Positions 12,314 to 23,743 of a stretch of DNA of 64,000 nucleotides are shown here, piece by piece. The stretch is from Dermacentor variabilis (Eukaryota; Arthropoda; Arachnida; Ixodida; Ixodidae): positions 129,130,105-129,194,104 of the forward strand of contig NC_134572.1 in NCBI RefSeq assembly GCF_050947875.1, given 5' to 3'. The notes beneath the pieces were generated by a model that did no database searches, was not told where the DNA came from, and was given only the letters and a program-made list of their open reading frames with translations. How positions within the stretch are numbered: the first letter of the stretch is position 1; every line of letters begins with the position of its first letter. The position numbers and the translations under genes are program-made.

Positions 12314-12425
12314 GAAGGAGGAATTAAAAGAAATATGGGGTTTTAACGTGCCAACACGATACATGATTACGAGGCCACGCCGTAGTGAAGGACTCTGGAT
12401 TAATTTAGACCACCGAGAGTTCACC
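12314..12425 (-). repeat. SINE 3' fragment, minus strand
   Basis: The stretch with 'GGGGTTTTAACGTGCC', 'ATTACGAGGC', 'ACGCCGTAGTG' and 'GGATTAATTTAGACCACC' is the complement of the tail region of the SINE at 36,882-37,119. Only that part is present. From 11,781 to 12,313 nothing is recognised. Confidence 0.6.
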
Positions 12426-12454
12426 GAGAGCTGGCAGGGCCCTGAATTCCGCCC

Positions 12455-12665
12455 TGCCATCTGCTAGCCACCTGGTTATCTCAGATGGTAGAGTGGCTGC
12501 CCCGGAAAGGCGGTGGTCCCGGGTTCGAGTCCCGGAACATGGAGAATTTTTCTTCAACTGCGAGACTTTTCTTTGGAGGAACCCATATGGGTTTCCTTTG
12601 TGGCGATTGCTACGATTGTGTGGATGTCTCATTATCCCTTAATAACTTCTCTCCACCTTGCGGGC
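12455..12665 (+). repeat. tRNA-derived SINE, copy 1 of a tandem pair
   Basis: It begins with 'GCCATCTGCTAGCC', then a tRNA-like head with an A-box (TGGTTATCTCAGATGG) and a perfect B-box (GGTTCGAGTCC). A shared body follows ('CGAGACTTTTCTTTGGAGGA', 'CATATGGGT', 'GATTGTGTGGATGTCTCAT'). There is no matching acceptor stem for a true tRNA and the body is shared with the next copy, so it is a SINE. Confidence 0.85.
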
Positions 12666-12732
12666 TTCTGCAGGACTATCACGTCAAACGGTTGCCTTTG
12701 CTTCGAGTTTCTGACAAATTCGACTTCGCCCC

Positions 12733-12922
12733 GCCATCTGCTAGCCGCCTGGTTAGCTCAGATGGTAGAGCGGCTGCCCCGGAAAGTTGGTGGTCCCGGG
12801 TTCGAGTCCGGGACCGGCGCAAATATTTGTTCAACTGCGAGGCTTTTCTTTCGAGGAACGCATATGGGTCTCCTTTATAGCAGTTTCAAGGATTGTGTGG
12901 ATGTCTTATTTTCCCCCAATTG
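12733..12922 (+). repeat. tRNA-derived SINE, copy 2 of a tandem pair
   Basis: It has the same leader, A-box (TGGTTAGCTCAGATGG), B-box (GGTTCGAGTCC) and body as the copy 280 bp upstream, in the same orientation. The anticodon-arm region differs slightly ('GGAAAGTTGG' versus 'GGAAAGGCGG'). Confidence 0.85.
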
Positions 12923-13130
12923 ATTTTTTTATGTTTGCCATGTTATTTCGAAAAAAAAAAGTCTTACTATGCTGGTTATTGAATAATTTTAGTTTTATGT
13001 GCAGATCTGGGGACAGACCATTAAAACAACTACAATCAATAGTAATTTTGCTAGAAAAAATTGCCGAGTGGGTAGATTTTTCTAATTCAGGAATCCGAAG
13101 CCATATTTTCTGACTGAAGTTGCGAATAAG

Positions 13131-13310
13131 CACCGGCCTAGGCAGCCGCATTTCAATGGGGGCGAAATGCAAAAGACACCCGTGTATTGTACATTCAAAA
13201 AATCCAGATGTTCAAAATTGACCCGAAGTCCCCCATTACGGCGTGCTTCATAATCAGATCGTGGTTTTGGCGCATAATAACCCAGAATTTAATTTAATAA
13301 GAACTTTTAC
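13131..13310 (+). repeat. Ruka-type SINE body lacking most of its tRNA head
   Basis: Plus-strand motifs 'GCCGCATTTCAATGGGGGCG', 'ACACCCGTGTA', 'GTCCCCCATTACGGCGTGCTT', 'CATAATCAGATCGTGGTTTTG' and 'CCCAGAATTTAATTTAAT' match the SINE at 36,882-37,119 in order. The head is nearly absent, so the copy is 5' truncated. Confidence 0.8.
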
Positions 13311-14353
13311 ATATTGAATACGCAGCCTTTTAGGTTCAGTACGCGAACTTACGATGCGTTATGCACTAAAACTATTTTGGTATCTTTTTTTAAAGATCTA
13401 TGTTTCAGGTATTTGAGAAAACTTTGAATGCGCATCACGTGAAAGGAATGTACTTTTCAGCAAGAAATATCTCAGGAGATCACTGAGCAAGGTACTAAAT
13501 AGCCATGATTTTTTTATAAAGCAAAGTCTGAGATGGGTCGAGCGACAGGTATGGGACACTTCGCGTGGAATGACGCAGGCGCGACCAAGCCAATTGTGAC
13601 CTCTATTTTATTGCGAAACACCGTCGTCGGCGTAGTCGTGCGTGCCCTATAGACCGCGCATGCGTGCGTTTGGCGGCAAAAACGACAAAGCGAAGTCAAA
13701 GCACCGTAAACGCTACGTTCAATCGACGCGGTGGCGGAGTCAGGGCAGCGTAATGCCCGTCTCAGCGTTCCTGCTCTGTGTGTACCTGCAATGCTCTGAG
13801 CGGAGCGGAAGTATAGCTGACGTCAAGCTGACGTCATCCAATATTCCACTGGACCGTAGGCCCACTGATGTCCGTGGGAGGGCGTACGTGCAAGTCTTGC
13901 AGTGAGGTTCCCCAGATGTTCGACGCCTGCAACGCCGCTGGCGATCCTCCGCATCAACGCAAACGCTGCGACGGGCCTGGTACGATGCCAGGACGCTGCT
14001 CCTTCTAACCAGCAGCAGCTGCCCCCGCGCGATGGCGTCGCGACAACATCTCGCATACGCGTATATTTCGAACACCGTCCAAGGAGTCCGAGCGCAGAGC
14101 TAAGCATTGTTACCGCTGTCAATATGTGGTAATGGTTCGCCCCTTGGGCGAAACGGCGATCATTCATATGATGTAAATATGTAACAATTTTTATGGCTTT
14201 ACCTATGACGCGGGAGGCGGTTGCGTAATGAGAAGGCAAATGCCGAATCGGATGTTTCCTAGAACGCTTCACAACATTCTCATTGGATCTCTTTCCCTAA
14301 CTTTGAAGACTTTCGAAATCAAATGCTATTAACTATACAACCGAACAGAATGC

Positions 14354-14355
<2 letters not shown>
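13311..14355. other. GC-rich non-coding stretch
   Basis: Part of this interval (about 13,560-14,110) is GC-rich with many CpG and open frames on both strands up to 149 codons. None shows a domain or good splice sites. A CpG-island-like element or old transposon are both possible. No gene is claimed. Confidence 0.35.

Positions 14356-14430
<75 letters not shown>
14356..14430. repeat. (AT)n microsatellite
   Basis: An uninterrupted AT dinucleotide run of about 75 bp. Confidence 0.97.
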
Positions 14431-14434
<4 letters not shown>

Positions 14435-16680
14435 TTGCCTAATATTCATAATGAATTAGTTAATAAACATAATAAACATAATTCATAATTAGTTAATAAA
14501 CATTTATTATAATTACTTTATAATAAATAATACGTGTTTGATAAATGTAAAGAAGTGCAGCCGCACATACAAAAATTTGAAGGACGCTTACGCTTCGCCT
14601 TTAAGAGTGGCACGCGATAACATTCAATTACCCCTGACTGCTTTTCATGCTTCCCGGCAACTGCAGCTTATGTAACTGTACCGTTTACTGGGAAAAGCTG
14701 GCGGCGAACGTATGCACGAAGGCATGATTTTTTGGTAGAAATGCAGCCTCTTGCGTGGGTCGAACTCCTGTTATTGTTTCGCACTTCTAATATTTCAGTC
14801 TAAGAAGAGCTAACATAACAGATATCGGGCGCTGTCGGTGTTTTTTTTTTCGTTTGTTTGTTTGTGGGCTGCCCTTTTCAAAATTTCCAGGAATAACTTT
14901 GTAAAGAATGAAAGGCAAGCTGTGAGCAACTTTGGTGGTACAAGAGTGGTTGGGTATGCGTAATTCGGAATTTGGTTCGAAATTCTTTTTGCCGAAGCGT
15001 CGCCCGACACTGGAGTTTCTGCCACACGGGGCCCCTAATGCTATCGCGTTAAAAGCGAAAACAAACATTTAACTTCGACGTATGGGCCGAGGTCCGGCCT
15101 TCATCAAGAGTGCGCGATTGCAAGCATCCAGAGCTCAACTTATACCTTTTCTCTGTAAGCGTGGAGCATACTAGAAGAACGAAAAAACGTACGGCGTCAT
15201 GGGTACCAACAGGCACACATTCAGTAGCATCCACACGGGAGGGGGCGGGAGAAACATAACATGGAAAGACGCTGCCAGTGGAATGCAGTGGGCGAGGGGT
15301 CGCTTGTTAGCACAGGGCATGCGAGTGGTCGCAGCAAGCGCTGGGCCAAGCTCCCTTAAGGGCTGCAGAAGATAGCTTCCTTTCTCGGGAACCACTTCTC
15401 TTGGCCAGGAGAGTGTTTCTCTTCTTCTTTGTTTGACCTTACTGCAACTTCTGTGACACCCCGAAGACGGTCAATGCAACGCCACTTGGTTATATCGCAC
15501 CCACCAAGTGACCTCTACTAACTTCCGAGTTCCGCGAACTGCATTTCACTGTATTCTTTGCACAAGTGGAACCTTTTGTGATTGCGGACGAACTGTTTTT
15601 TTATACAGTCTATGCGTGTATGAAAAATAAAATAAAGGATCGATGAAAAATTACACAAGGTGCAATAATAAACCACGATATAACAGAAGGGCGAGAATAA
15701 TCCCTAATAAACGATGTGTAACTGTGAATGCAGCTTCATAAACATGCTATATATTATGTACCATATATAATCGTTAGTAAGTGCATAAAACAGACAGGGA
15801 AATATTCATCGGTCCACAAAACATGCCGGTAGTATTGGAACATGTATCTTGCTTGTTGAGCATACACGTCAACCGGCCTATGCTTTCATTAATTCGCCTA
15901 GAAAGTGCGCTGAACTTGTGTATTAGAAAAGACTCGCAAAGTTCTCTGTCGTAGTGAGTGGAGAGCCGCGATTTCAAAAGAGCGGCTCTGAATTTTTCGA
16001 AAGGGTGGCCTAGTGTGTTCCCCTATTTGGAAAATGGGAGAGCTGCAGTCAAGATTTTACATACGATTTGTGATTATTAAACCGTAGCGTAAAAGGGGTT
16101 ACCGTTTGTCCGATGCATTCTGCGCGGCAATTGTACATTCCAGAAGCTATACAAAGTTACGAGTGTCGCAGTTGTAGTCTCCCTAGATTTGGAAAGAAAA
16201 TGAAGACGCGGTGCTGTTGGCAACATTAGCGCTGCTTATCATGGATCAAAGTTCGCATCAAAGTTTTCCGCATGGTGCGCAGCCTTTAATATTAGCCGAG
16301 TTAATTTCGGAGGACGTGACAATATCTCAGAGGTTGGTGACCCGTCCCTATACCACCCCCGTAGGTTTAAGAACAACTTAGCGCATTTTCTCGATCTGTT
16401 AGAGTATGCCATGATGTTTCCGGAGGATACGATTTGCGTTAGGAGTTGATGCTGCACACTTGAGGATAAGTCCGTGAATCTGGGGAAGCTGTTTCGATGT
16501 TGCTAACCTCATGACGATCAAGGCTGCGTATTTTTTTTTCTAATCGCGCCGCTGACAACACAGGGACGATAACGCTGTCGTAGTAAGTCGTTACGAAGAT
16601 TTTTCACAGTTCAATGCAAAGTCCTCTGTCTTGATGCATATATTCACTTCAAACGAAGAGCTTTGACGTGTGTATGTATT
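14431..16680. other. No gene recognised
   Basis: Open frames are short and unconvincing. The segment around 14,930-15,050 ('CGCCCGACACTGGAGTTTCT', then 'CCACACGGGGCCCCTAATGC') has the look of a dispersed repeat, but no second copy was found in the window. Confidence 0.4.
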
Positions 16681-16689
16681 GTGCACACG

Positions 16690-16714
16690 CGCACACACAC
16701 ACACACATACACAC

Positions 16715-16779
<65 letters not shown>
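16690..16779. repeat. Compound (CA)n-(TA)n microsatellite
   Basis: A (CA)n run at about 16,690-16,715 passes into a TA run to 16,779. Cys/Val and Tyr/Ile open frames across it come from the repeat. Confidence 0.95.
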
Positions 16780-16782
<3 letters not shown>

Positions 16783-16939
16783 GACGCTGCAGTTATCACG
16801 ACGTTTATACCATGTCCAAAATGCGGCGAACCGACCACGCCCACAGACAGCGCGGATCACACTCAAGAGCAATCCCCACATGATGATGATCGCGTACATA
16901 TGACAAAGAATAGCTTAGAAATGCCCAGAATATATATAT

Positions 16940-17172
16940 TCTGCGCAGCGGTGGCGTAGAGGTAGAACACCCGCCTCGCGTGCAAGAGGTCCGTGGTTCG
17001 AATCCCGGTGCCGGCAATTTTCCACCGGATTAAAAAAAAAAAATCCGCGTGTTGATAAAATTGCACAAACAGGCCTGGAGTGTGGCCTGATCCCGGTGAC
17101 CAGAACCGGTAACGCACTCCCTCACCAGAGCAGGATTGGCCACCCTGGTGCAGTACTTGGCCACAACCTCCT
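16940..17172 (+). promoter_or_regulatory. tRNA-like head and leader of the RTE LINE
   Basis: The segment at 16,947-17,018 contains an A-box match (TGGCGTAGAGG) and a perfect B-box (GGTTCGAATCC) with tRNA-like spacing, followed by a T/A-rich run and the leader. The leader downstream of 'CAGGCCTGGAGTG' is shared with the decayed copy at 3,884-7,060, but the tRNA-like part is not seen there. It could serve as an internal RNA polymerase III promoter, or be a SINE that landed next to the LINE. Confidence 0.55.
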
Positions 17173-20112
17173 ATGAACACAACAATCAAACCCCGGCCCT
17201 CAGTCCCCAGCAGCTGCGAAGCAACTGACCACGGCGGCGGTCAGACCTGCGACGCAGCAGAGGGTGCTAAGAATCACTGGCTCCGGACAGGCCGCCATTG
17301 GAATATGAACCTGGCAACGTTTAACGCTAGAACGTTATCTAGTGAGGCAAGTCTAGCAGTGCTATTGGAGGAATTAGAGGGCAGTAAATGGGATATAATA
17401 GGGCTCAGTGAAGTTAGGAGGCCGAAAGAAGCATATACAGTGCTAAATAGCGGGCACGTCCTGTGCTACCGGGGCTTAGCGGATAGAAGAGAACTAGGAG
17501 TCGGATTCCTGATTAATAAGAATATAGCTGGTAACATACAGCAATTCTATAGCATTAACGAGAGGGTGGCAGGTCTTGTTGTGAAACTTAATAAGAGGTA
17601 CAAAATGAAGATTGTACAGGTCTACGCCCCTACATCCAGTCATGATGACCAGGAAGTCGAAAGCTTCTATGAAGACGTGGAATCGGCGGTGGGGAGAGTG
17701 AAAACTAAATACACTATACTAATGGGCGACTTTAATGCCAAGGTAGGCAAGAAGCAGGCTGGAGACAAGGCAGTGGGGGAATATGGCATAGGCACTAGGA
17801 ATAGCAGGGGAGAGTTATTAGTAGAGTTTGCGGAACAGAATAATATGAGGATAATGAATACCTTCTTCCGCAAGCGGGATAGCCGAAAGTGGACGTGGAG
17901 GAGCCCGAACGGCGAGACTAGAAATGAAATAGACTTCATACTCTGCGCTAACCCTCGCATCATACAAGATGTGGACGTGCTCGGCAAGGTGCGCTGCAGT
18001 GACCACAGGATGGTAAGAACTCGAATTAGCCTACACCTGAGGAGGGAACGGAAGAAACTGGTACATAAGAAGCCGATCAATGAGTTAGCGGTAAGAGGGA
18101 AAATAGAGGAATTCCAGATCAAGCTACAGAACAGGTATTCAGCTTTAACTCAGGAAGAGGACCTTAGTGTTGAAGCAATAAACGTCAATCTTGTGGGCAT
18201 AATTAAGGAGTGTGCAATGGAAGTCGGTGGTAACTCCGTTAGGCAGGATACCAGCAAACTATTGCAGGAGACGAAAGATCTGATCAAGAAACGCCAATGT
18301 ATGAAAGCATCTAACCCTACAGCTAGAATAGAACCTGCAGAACTTTCGAAGTTAATCAACAAGCGTAAGACAGCTGACATAAGGAAGTATAATATGGATA
18401 GAATTGAACATGCTCTCAGGAACGGAGGAAGCCTAAAAACAGGGAAGAAGAAACTAGGAATTGGCAAGAATCAGATGTATGCGTTAAGAGACAAAGCCGG
18501 CAATATCATTACTAATATGGATGAGATAGTTCAAGTGGCTGAGGAGTTCTATGGAGATTTATACAATACCAGTGGCATCCACGACGATAATGGAAGAGAA
18601 AACAGTCTAGAGGAATTCGAAATGCCGAAGGTAACGCCGGAAGAAGTAAAGAAAGCCTTAGGAGATATGCAAAGGGGGAAGGCAGCTGGGGAGGATCAGG
18701 TAACAGCAGATTTGTTGAAGGATGGTGGACAGATTGTTCTAGAGAAACTGGCCACCCTGTATACGCAATGCCTCATGACCTCGAGCGTACTGGAATCTTG
18801 GAAGAACGCTAACATAATCCTAATCCATAAGAAAGGGGACGCCAAAGACTTGAAAAATTATAGACCGATCAGCTTACTGTCCGTTGCCTACAAAGTATTT
18901 ACCAAGGTAATTGCAAATAGAATCAGGAACACCTTCGACTTCTGTCAACCAAAGGACCAGGCAGGATTCCGTAAAGGCTACTCAACAATAGACCATATTC
19001 ACACTATCAATCAAGTGATAGAGAAATGTGCAGAATATAACCAACCCTTATATATAGCTTTCATTGATTACGAGAAAGCGTTTGATTCAGTCGAAACCTC
19101 AGCAGTCATGGAGGCATTACGGAATCAGGGTGTAGATGAGCCATATTTAAAAATACTGGAAGATATCTATAGCGGCTCCACAGCCACCGTCGTCCTCCAC
19201 AAAGAAAGCAGCAAAATCCCAATAAAGAAAGGCGTCAGGCAGGGAGATACGATATCTCCAATGCTATTCACAGCGTGTTTACAGGAGGTATTCAGAGATC
19301 TGGATTGGGAAGAATTGGGGATAAAAGGTAATGGAGAATACCTTAGTAACTTGCGATTCGCTGATGATATTGCCTTGCTTAGTAACTCAGGGGACCAATT
19401 GCAATGCATGCTCACTGACCTGGAGAGGCAAAGCAGAAGGGTGGGTCTAAAGATTAATATGCAGAAAACAAAAGTGTTGTTTAACAGTCTCGGAAGAGAA
19501 CAGCAATTTACAATAGGCAGCGAGGCACTGGAAGTCGTAAGGGAATACATCTACTTAGGGCAGGTAGTGACGGCGGATCCGGATCATGAGACGGAAATAA
19601 TCAGAAGAATAAGAATGGGCTGGAGTGCGTTTGGCAGGCATTCCCAAATCATGAACAGCAGGTTGCCGTTATCCCTCAAGAGAAAAGTATATAATAGCTG
19701 TGTCTTACCAGTACTCACCTACGGGGCAGAAACCTGGAGGCTTACGAAAAGGGTTCTACTCAAATTGAGGACGACACAACGAGCTATGGAAAGAAGAATG
19801 ATAGGTGTAACGTTAAGGGATAAGAAAAGAGCAGATTGAGTGAGGGAACAAACGCGAGTTAATGACATCTTAGTTGAAATCAAGAAAAAGAAATGGGCAT
19901 GGGCAGGACATGTAATGAGGAGGAAAGATAACCGATGGTCATTAAGGGTTACGGACTAGATCCCAAGGGAAGGGAAGCGTAGCAGGGGGCGGCAGAAAGT
20001 CAGGTGGGCGGATGAGATTAAGAAGTTTGCAGGGACGGCATGGCCACAATTAGTACATGACCGGGGTTGTTGGAGAAGTATGGGAGAGGCCTTTGCCCTG
20101 CAGTGGGCGTAA
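17173..20112 (+). pseudogene. RTE-type LINE polyprotein (endonuclease-reverse transcriptase), two nonsense codons
   Basis: Target-primed reverse transcription enzyme of a non-LTR retrotransposon. The endonuclease domain (residues about 45-285) has N51 in FNARTL, E in LSEVRR, VQVYAPTS, MGDFNAKVG near residue 184 and CSDHRMV near 276. The reverse transcriptase (about 550-780) has RPISLLSVAYKVFTK, AFIDYEKAFDSVE, GVRQGDTISPMLF and FADDIALLS near 729. The frame is open for 888 codons to TGA at 19,840. It continues in the same frame through one more stop (TAG, about 19,958) to a natural TAA at 20,110-20,112, passing the expected 'KKKWAWAGHVMRRKDNRWS' tail. Both stops stand where Trp is expected. 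The likely start is either the ATG at 17,173 or 17,307 (MNLATFNARTL). Otherwise the copy looks young. Confidence 0.9.
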
Positions 20113-20130
20113 CCAGGCTGATGATGATGA

Positions 20131-20132
<2 letters not shown>

Positions 20133-20206
<74 letters not shown>
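20133..20206. repeat. (AT)n microsatellite
   Basis: About 74 bp of pure AT directly after the (ATG)n tail of the LINE and directly before 'CAGGGGCGTAGCCAGG'. Confidence 0.97.
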
Positions 20207-20209
<3 letters not shown>

Positions 20210-21477
20210 GGGCGTAGCCAGGGGGGGGGCTTATGGGGCTTCAGCCCCCCCCCCCGAAATTTTTTCGTGCTGTCCATGCACCGCCGACGAAAGCAACCCC
20301 TGGCTCCGGAAATCTTTCACGCTCGATAAAACATTTCACCGCGAACATTGCGAACTCGGACGTGATTTTACGACAACATCATAACGCAAGCAGCCCCATC
20401 CGAGCACAAACTTTAGAGGGTGTTTTGATGGCGAACCGGCTCGCCGCGGTATCTCGCGGAGGCCGCGGAGTCTACGGAGCGCATAGATGTCAATTCCGAA
20501 ACTTTATGGGTATAAAGTTCTCATCAACTTTTGATGTGAAAGTGCATTGGCATTTCCAAAGTTGTACTTTCGGTTTTCAATTGCGGAATTTTGTTGGTTT
20601 AATGCTGTTATAAACATTCGACGCCGAAGGTGTATTGATTTTTCTAAAGTGGTACATCAGAACATGCAACAAGGCAAGCCAAATAAACGCACTATGAGAC
20701 AAGTTGACAAAGCACGCAGCGAGGTCCGATGAGACGAAGCGTTGTGGTGGTTCATTTGTGCCGCCATTTCACACAGAAAAATATCAACATTTTTTTTCAC
20801 CTACTCCAAAGCATCCATGTCAAGACACTAAAGCCAGCAAAGGTAGCTACGCTCTTATTTATTTTTTCTACTTTGACTTTAATTCACGAGGACACATTGA
20901 GCCTCTTTATTTTTTTTTTGTTCTCACTACCCTACCCGCGGGCTGCCAGAGCCAGTCAGAGCGCATGCGTTTTTCTCGTGTTGCCCCGACCACCACGTGG
21001 TGCACTTCGGTGCGCGCCCGGTTTTCTCTGGCAGAGTGGATTTTCGCCTAGCCGAGTTTTGGGCACTTTCTGGCTAGCAGACGAGAAAAAGAGACAATGG
21101 TCGCTCGCCGCCATCACTGTGGGGACTCGACAGATTGCACCGCGTTCGCTTGAGAGCAACATCTCCGGAAAGTCTTGTCTAGCCGGTGAAGGATACCGAG
21201 CAGTATGCGCATGGTTCTCGGTGGACCAAACGTCTCACGTTTTCTTCGATATTCCTTCGGAAGCCACATTAGGGGCCCAAAGTAGGCATTGGATTGTGCC
21301 CAAGATACTTTCCTTATCGATTTTTTTTTTGTGCCCATGGCCCACAAAAGGAAAAAGAAGACATTGTTGTGGCGGAGCGAATCGTCGAATGGTGAAAGTT
21401 CGATTTTGTTACTTCTTTTGCGGAAAGGAAAGCAATGGGCCACGGGACGCTTCACTTGCCGGAAACTCTTATTATAT

Positions 21478-21700
21478 TATCAATTATACGGATAATAGCG
21501 GCGCATTCCTGCCGTCGCCGTCGCCCTCACGTTCCGCATGAAGTCCAAGTGCGATAACATCGGGACCGCGCGCCGCATGCTGTATGTGCGAGTGAAAGCG
21601 TAGGGAGGGGGTGGCATGGGGGGACCGACGATGGTGGCTCAGTCTTGTGTGTGCAAAGGAGAAAAGCGGAGAGGAAGCGCGCCGCCTTCCGTCGCGGGCG
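21478..21700 (+). repeat. Dispersed GC-rich repeat, copy 2
   Basis: It aligns with 531-760 (shared 'GCCGTCGCCGTCG'-like start, 'AAGTCCAAGTGCGATAACATC', 'TGTATGTGCGAGTGAAAGCG', 'AAGCGCGCCGCCTTCCGTCG'). No coding content. Confidence 0.55.
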
Positions 21701-21979
21701 ATACATCAAAGGGAGTAGATGGAGTGGGGGAGGCATCTAGGGTTCCGTGAATCTGTGATTGCGCAACATGTTTATTTGCCTTAATTGATGGATTATATAC
21801 AGTGACCTTTTCTTAGATAGGCAAAATTCATTGGAGGCTTATACGTATATTTAAATAACTTGTTGCGAGGGTTTGTGTGTACGTGCAGCGAACTTGGTTT
21901 CCAGTGACACTTTTTTGCCCTTTATCAACCTGTATCTTCCAATTAGCATATTCCAGTTTATCTTAGAATTTCTTATGTA

Positions 21980-23248
21980 CGAGGGCGAGTCAAATGACAG
22001 TGAGTCTACCCACCCCGCGCAATAATGGTTCGGTTCATTATCTGCGAAGCATGCGCGTAGCACACACGCATCTCTCATATCCAAAAGTGACACGGATATG
22101 TGAGGATAAATGTTCTTTAATGCTCTCATACACTGGGTTGAACGTAGTTGCGTGACGTAATGGACGCTCCAGAAGCTTAGCAGCGTGGTGTCTTGAGGTT
22201 TTTGACCCAGCTGAAGGTGTTTCCTTTAAAAAAATTAGTCGTCGTATGGTTGCCGTGTACCTAGAACATTGCACTTCATTGGCCACTGTGAAGAGTTGGA
22301 GCAAACGCTTCAAAGAAGGACGTGAAAGTTGCAAAGACGATCAAAGACCGGGCCAGAGCCACCGTGCAATCACCCCCAACAAAAGTGCAAAGGCTGAAGA
22401 ACGGAGGATAAGTATCGATGAACCAGCTGAGTGTGTGAACATCAGTAACTGTTCGGTTCACGCCATAATTCATGAACACCTCGGTCATCGGCTCTTGTGT
22501 ATGCAATCGATGCCCAAGATTTTGAACCACCGCCAGAAAATGGAGAAGTTCGGCGCTGCCTTCACTCATCTGATCAGGTATCACAATGAGGGTGACGACT
22601 TCTTGTCTGCAATTGTGATCGGGGACGAACCATGGTGCCACTAGTACGAGCCTCAAACACGACAGCAAGGCTTAGAGTGGAAACATTCGAGTTCACCACC
22701 CTCAAGAAACCAAAGGCCTTCATTCCGTCGGAAAGCTGTTGACTTTTTCGAACGTCAGGGGCCATTTCTGATAGAATTTGCTAAATCTTGACAGGCTATC
22801 AATTCTTTCCGATATTGTGAAACGTGGGATCGGCTACGTGTCGCAATCAAGAACAAACGACGTGGAAAACTGACGAATGGGGTCATGTTGCTCCACAACA
22901 ATGCCCGTCCCCACGTCGCTGATGTGGTTAATATAAAGCTGGCGAAGTTCAAGTGGGAAACGCTGCAACATCCGCCATACAGCTCAGACCTGTCGCCTTG
23001 CGACTTCCACATTTTGGGGCAACTGAAAAAAAAAAACAGCTCAAGGGACCAGATTCTTGTCAGACGTTGACGTGAAAGAATCAGTTGCAGACTTTTTGGA
23101 GCAACAAACCAAGGAGTTCTATGAGACGGGAATCCCGTGACTCGTTAGTTAATGCGACAAATGTCTAATTCTTCATGGAGACTACTTTAAATAAAGTATT
23201 CCGTTTTCATACATTCGCATTGGATCACTTTAATTTGACTCGCCTTCG
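21980..23248 (+). mobile_element. mariner-family DNA transposon
   Basis: TA dinucleotides flank inverted ends: CGAGGGCGAGTCAAATGACA on the left, and on the right the complement reads CGAAGGCGAGTCAAATTAAA. The length of about 1.27 kb is normal for mariner. The interior encodes a mariner transposase on the plus strand. Confidence 0.92.
22110..23160 (+). pseudogene. mariner transposase, dead
   Basis: Recognisable blocks: 'CTSLATVKSWSKRFKEGRESCKDDQRPGQ' type helix-turn-helix and linker (written here in part: WSKRFKEGRESCKDD), 'IGDEPWCH' with the first catalytic Asp, 'LLHNNARPHVADVV' and 'HPPYSSDLSPCDFHILG' with the third. The second catalytic position is Asn (AAT at about 22,900) where mariners have Asp. 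There are also several stops and frameshifts, for example a TAG right after GDEPWCH. It is a D,D34D-type enzyme by family knowledge and is inactive here. Confidence 0.9.
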
Positions 23249-23743
23249 TATATTTTGGAGAATTCCTGCTTTTTATACGCGCTGTTTGTTGCGACTATAA
23301 ATTCGGTGCAATTACGATACAGGACCGGTGACAGCTGCTCCTGCGTAATACATCGGAGCAAATGACAGCGTCACTGAGGTTTTTCACTGGATGTTGCATG
23401 TGTGCAAGGATGTAAACAAGGTTCTTGAATGACAAAGTTTCATTATTACATTTGTCCTCAACTTTTTCATTTCATGGGCTTTACATTTTTCATATCAGCG
23501 GCATGCATTGCTTTGCTAGTTTCGAACTGATATAGTTCTAAAGTTCGTGTGATATTTTCTTTACTTATTAAATAGACAAAAACATGGAAGCATTGATATC
23601 AGTTACTTTGGGTACAATTTTTGGCACATAAGTGTACATTCTTCTACAAAAAAATTGCAATGCGTAGTGTTCAAGAATTAGTTTGCAGCATCTTTGGCAA
23701 TGCAGTTATTATTAATGTATTTGATCCCTCTACAATTTTTTTT

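Larger units (their letters stand above)
16940..20206 (+). mobile_element. Full-length RTE-type LINE
   Basis: About 3.27 kb: tRNA-like head, leader, a single open reading frame, then an immediate (ATG)n tail (20,119-20,132) that passes into (AT)n up to 20,206. A single frame with a short tandem-repeat tail and no poly-A is the standard RTE layout. I could not define a target-site duplication, partly because the 3' flank is (AT)n. Confidence 0.85.

Noticed and set aside
12467..12845. tRNA genes at the A/B-box matches (also 16,951, 32,440, 36,885 and 40,440)
   Set aside because: The heads lack properly paired acceptor stems, and those with known bodies continue into shared SINE sequence. They are tRNA-derived repeats.
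16663..16959. Tyr/Ile-repeat proteins around AT and CA tracts (also 20,057-20,384 and 24,363-24,711)
   Set aside because: Microsatellite translations with no independent coding signal.
20729..21541. 270-codon open frame as a gene
   Set aside because: No domain, low-complexity T-rich and GC-rich patches, lies inside a repeat and overlaps open frames on the other strand.
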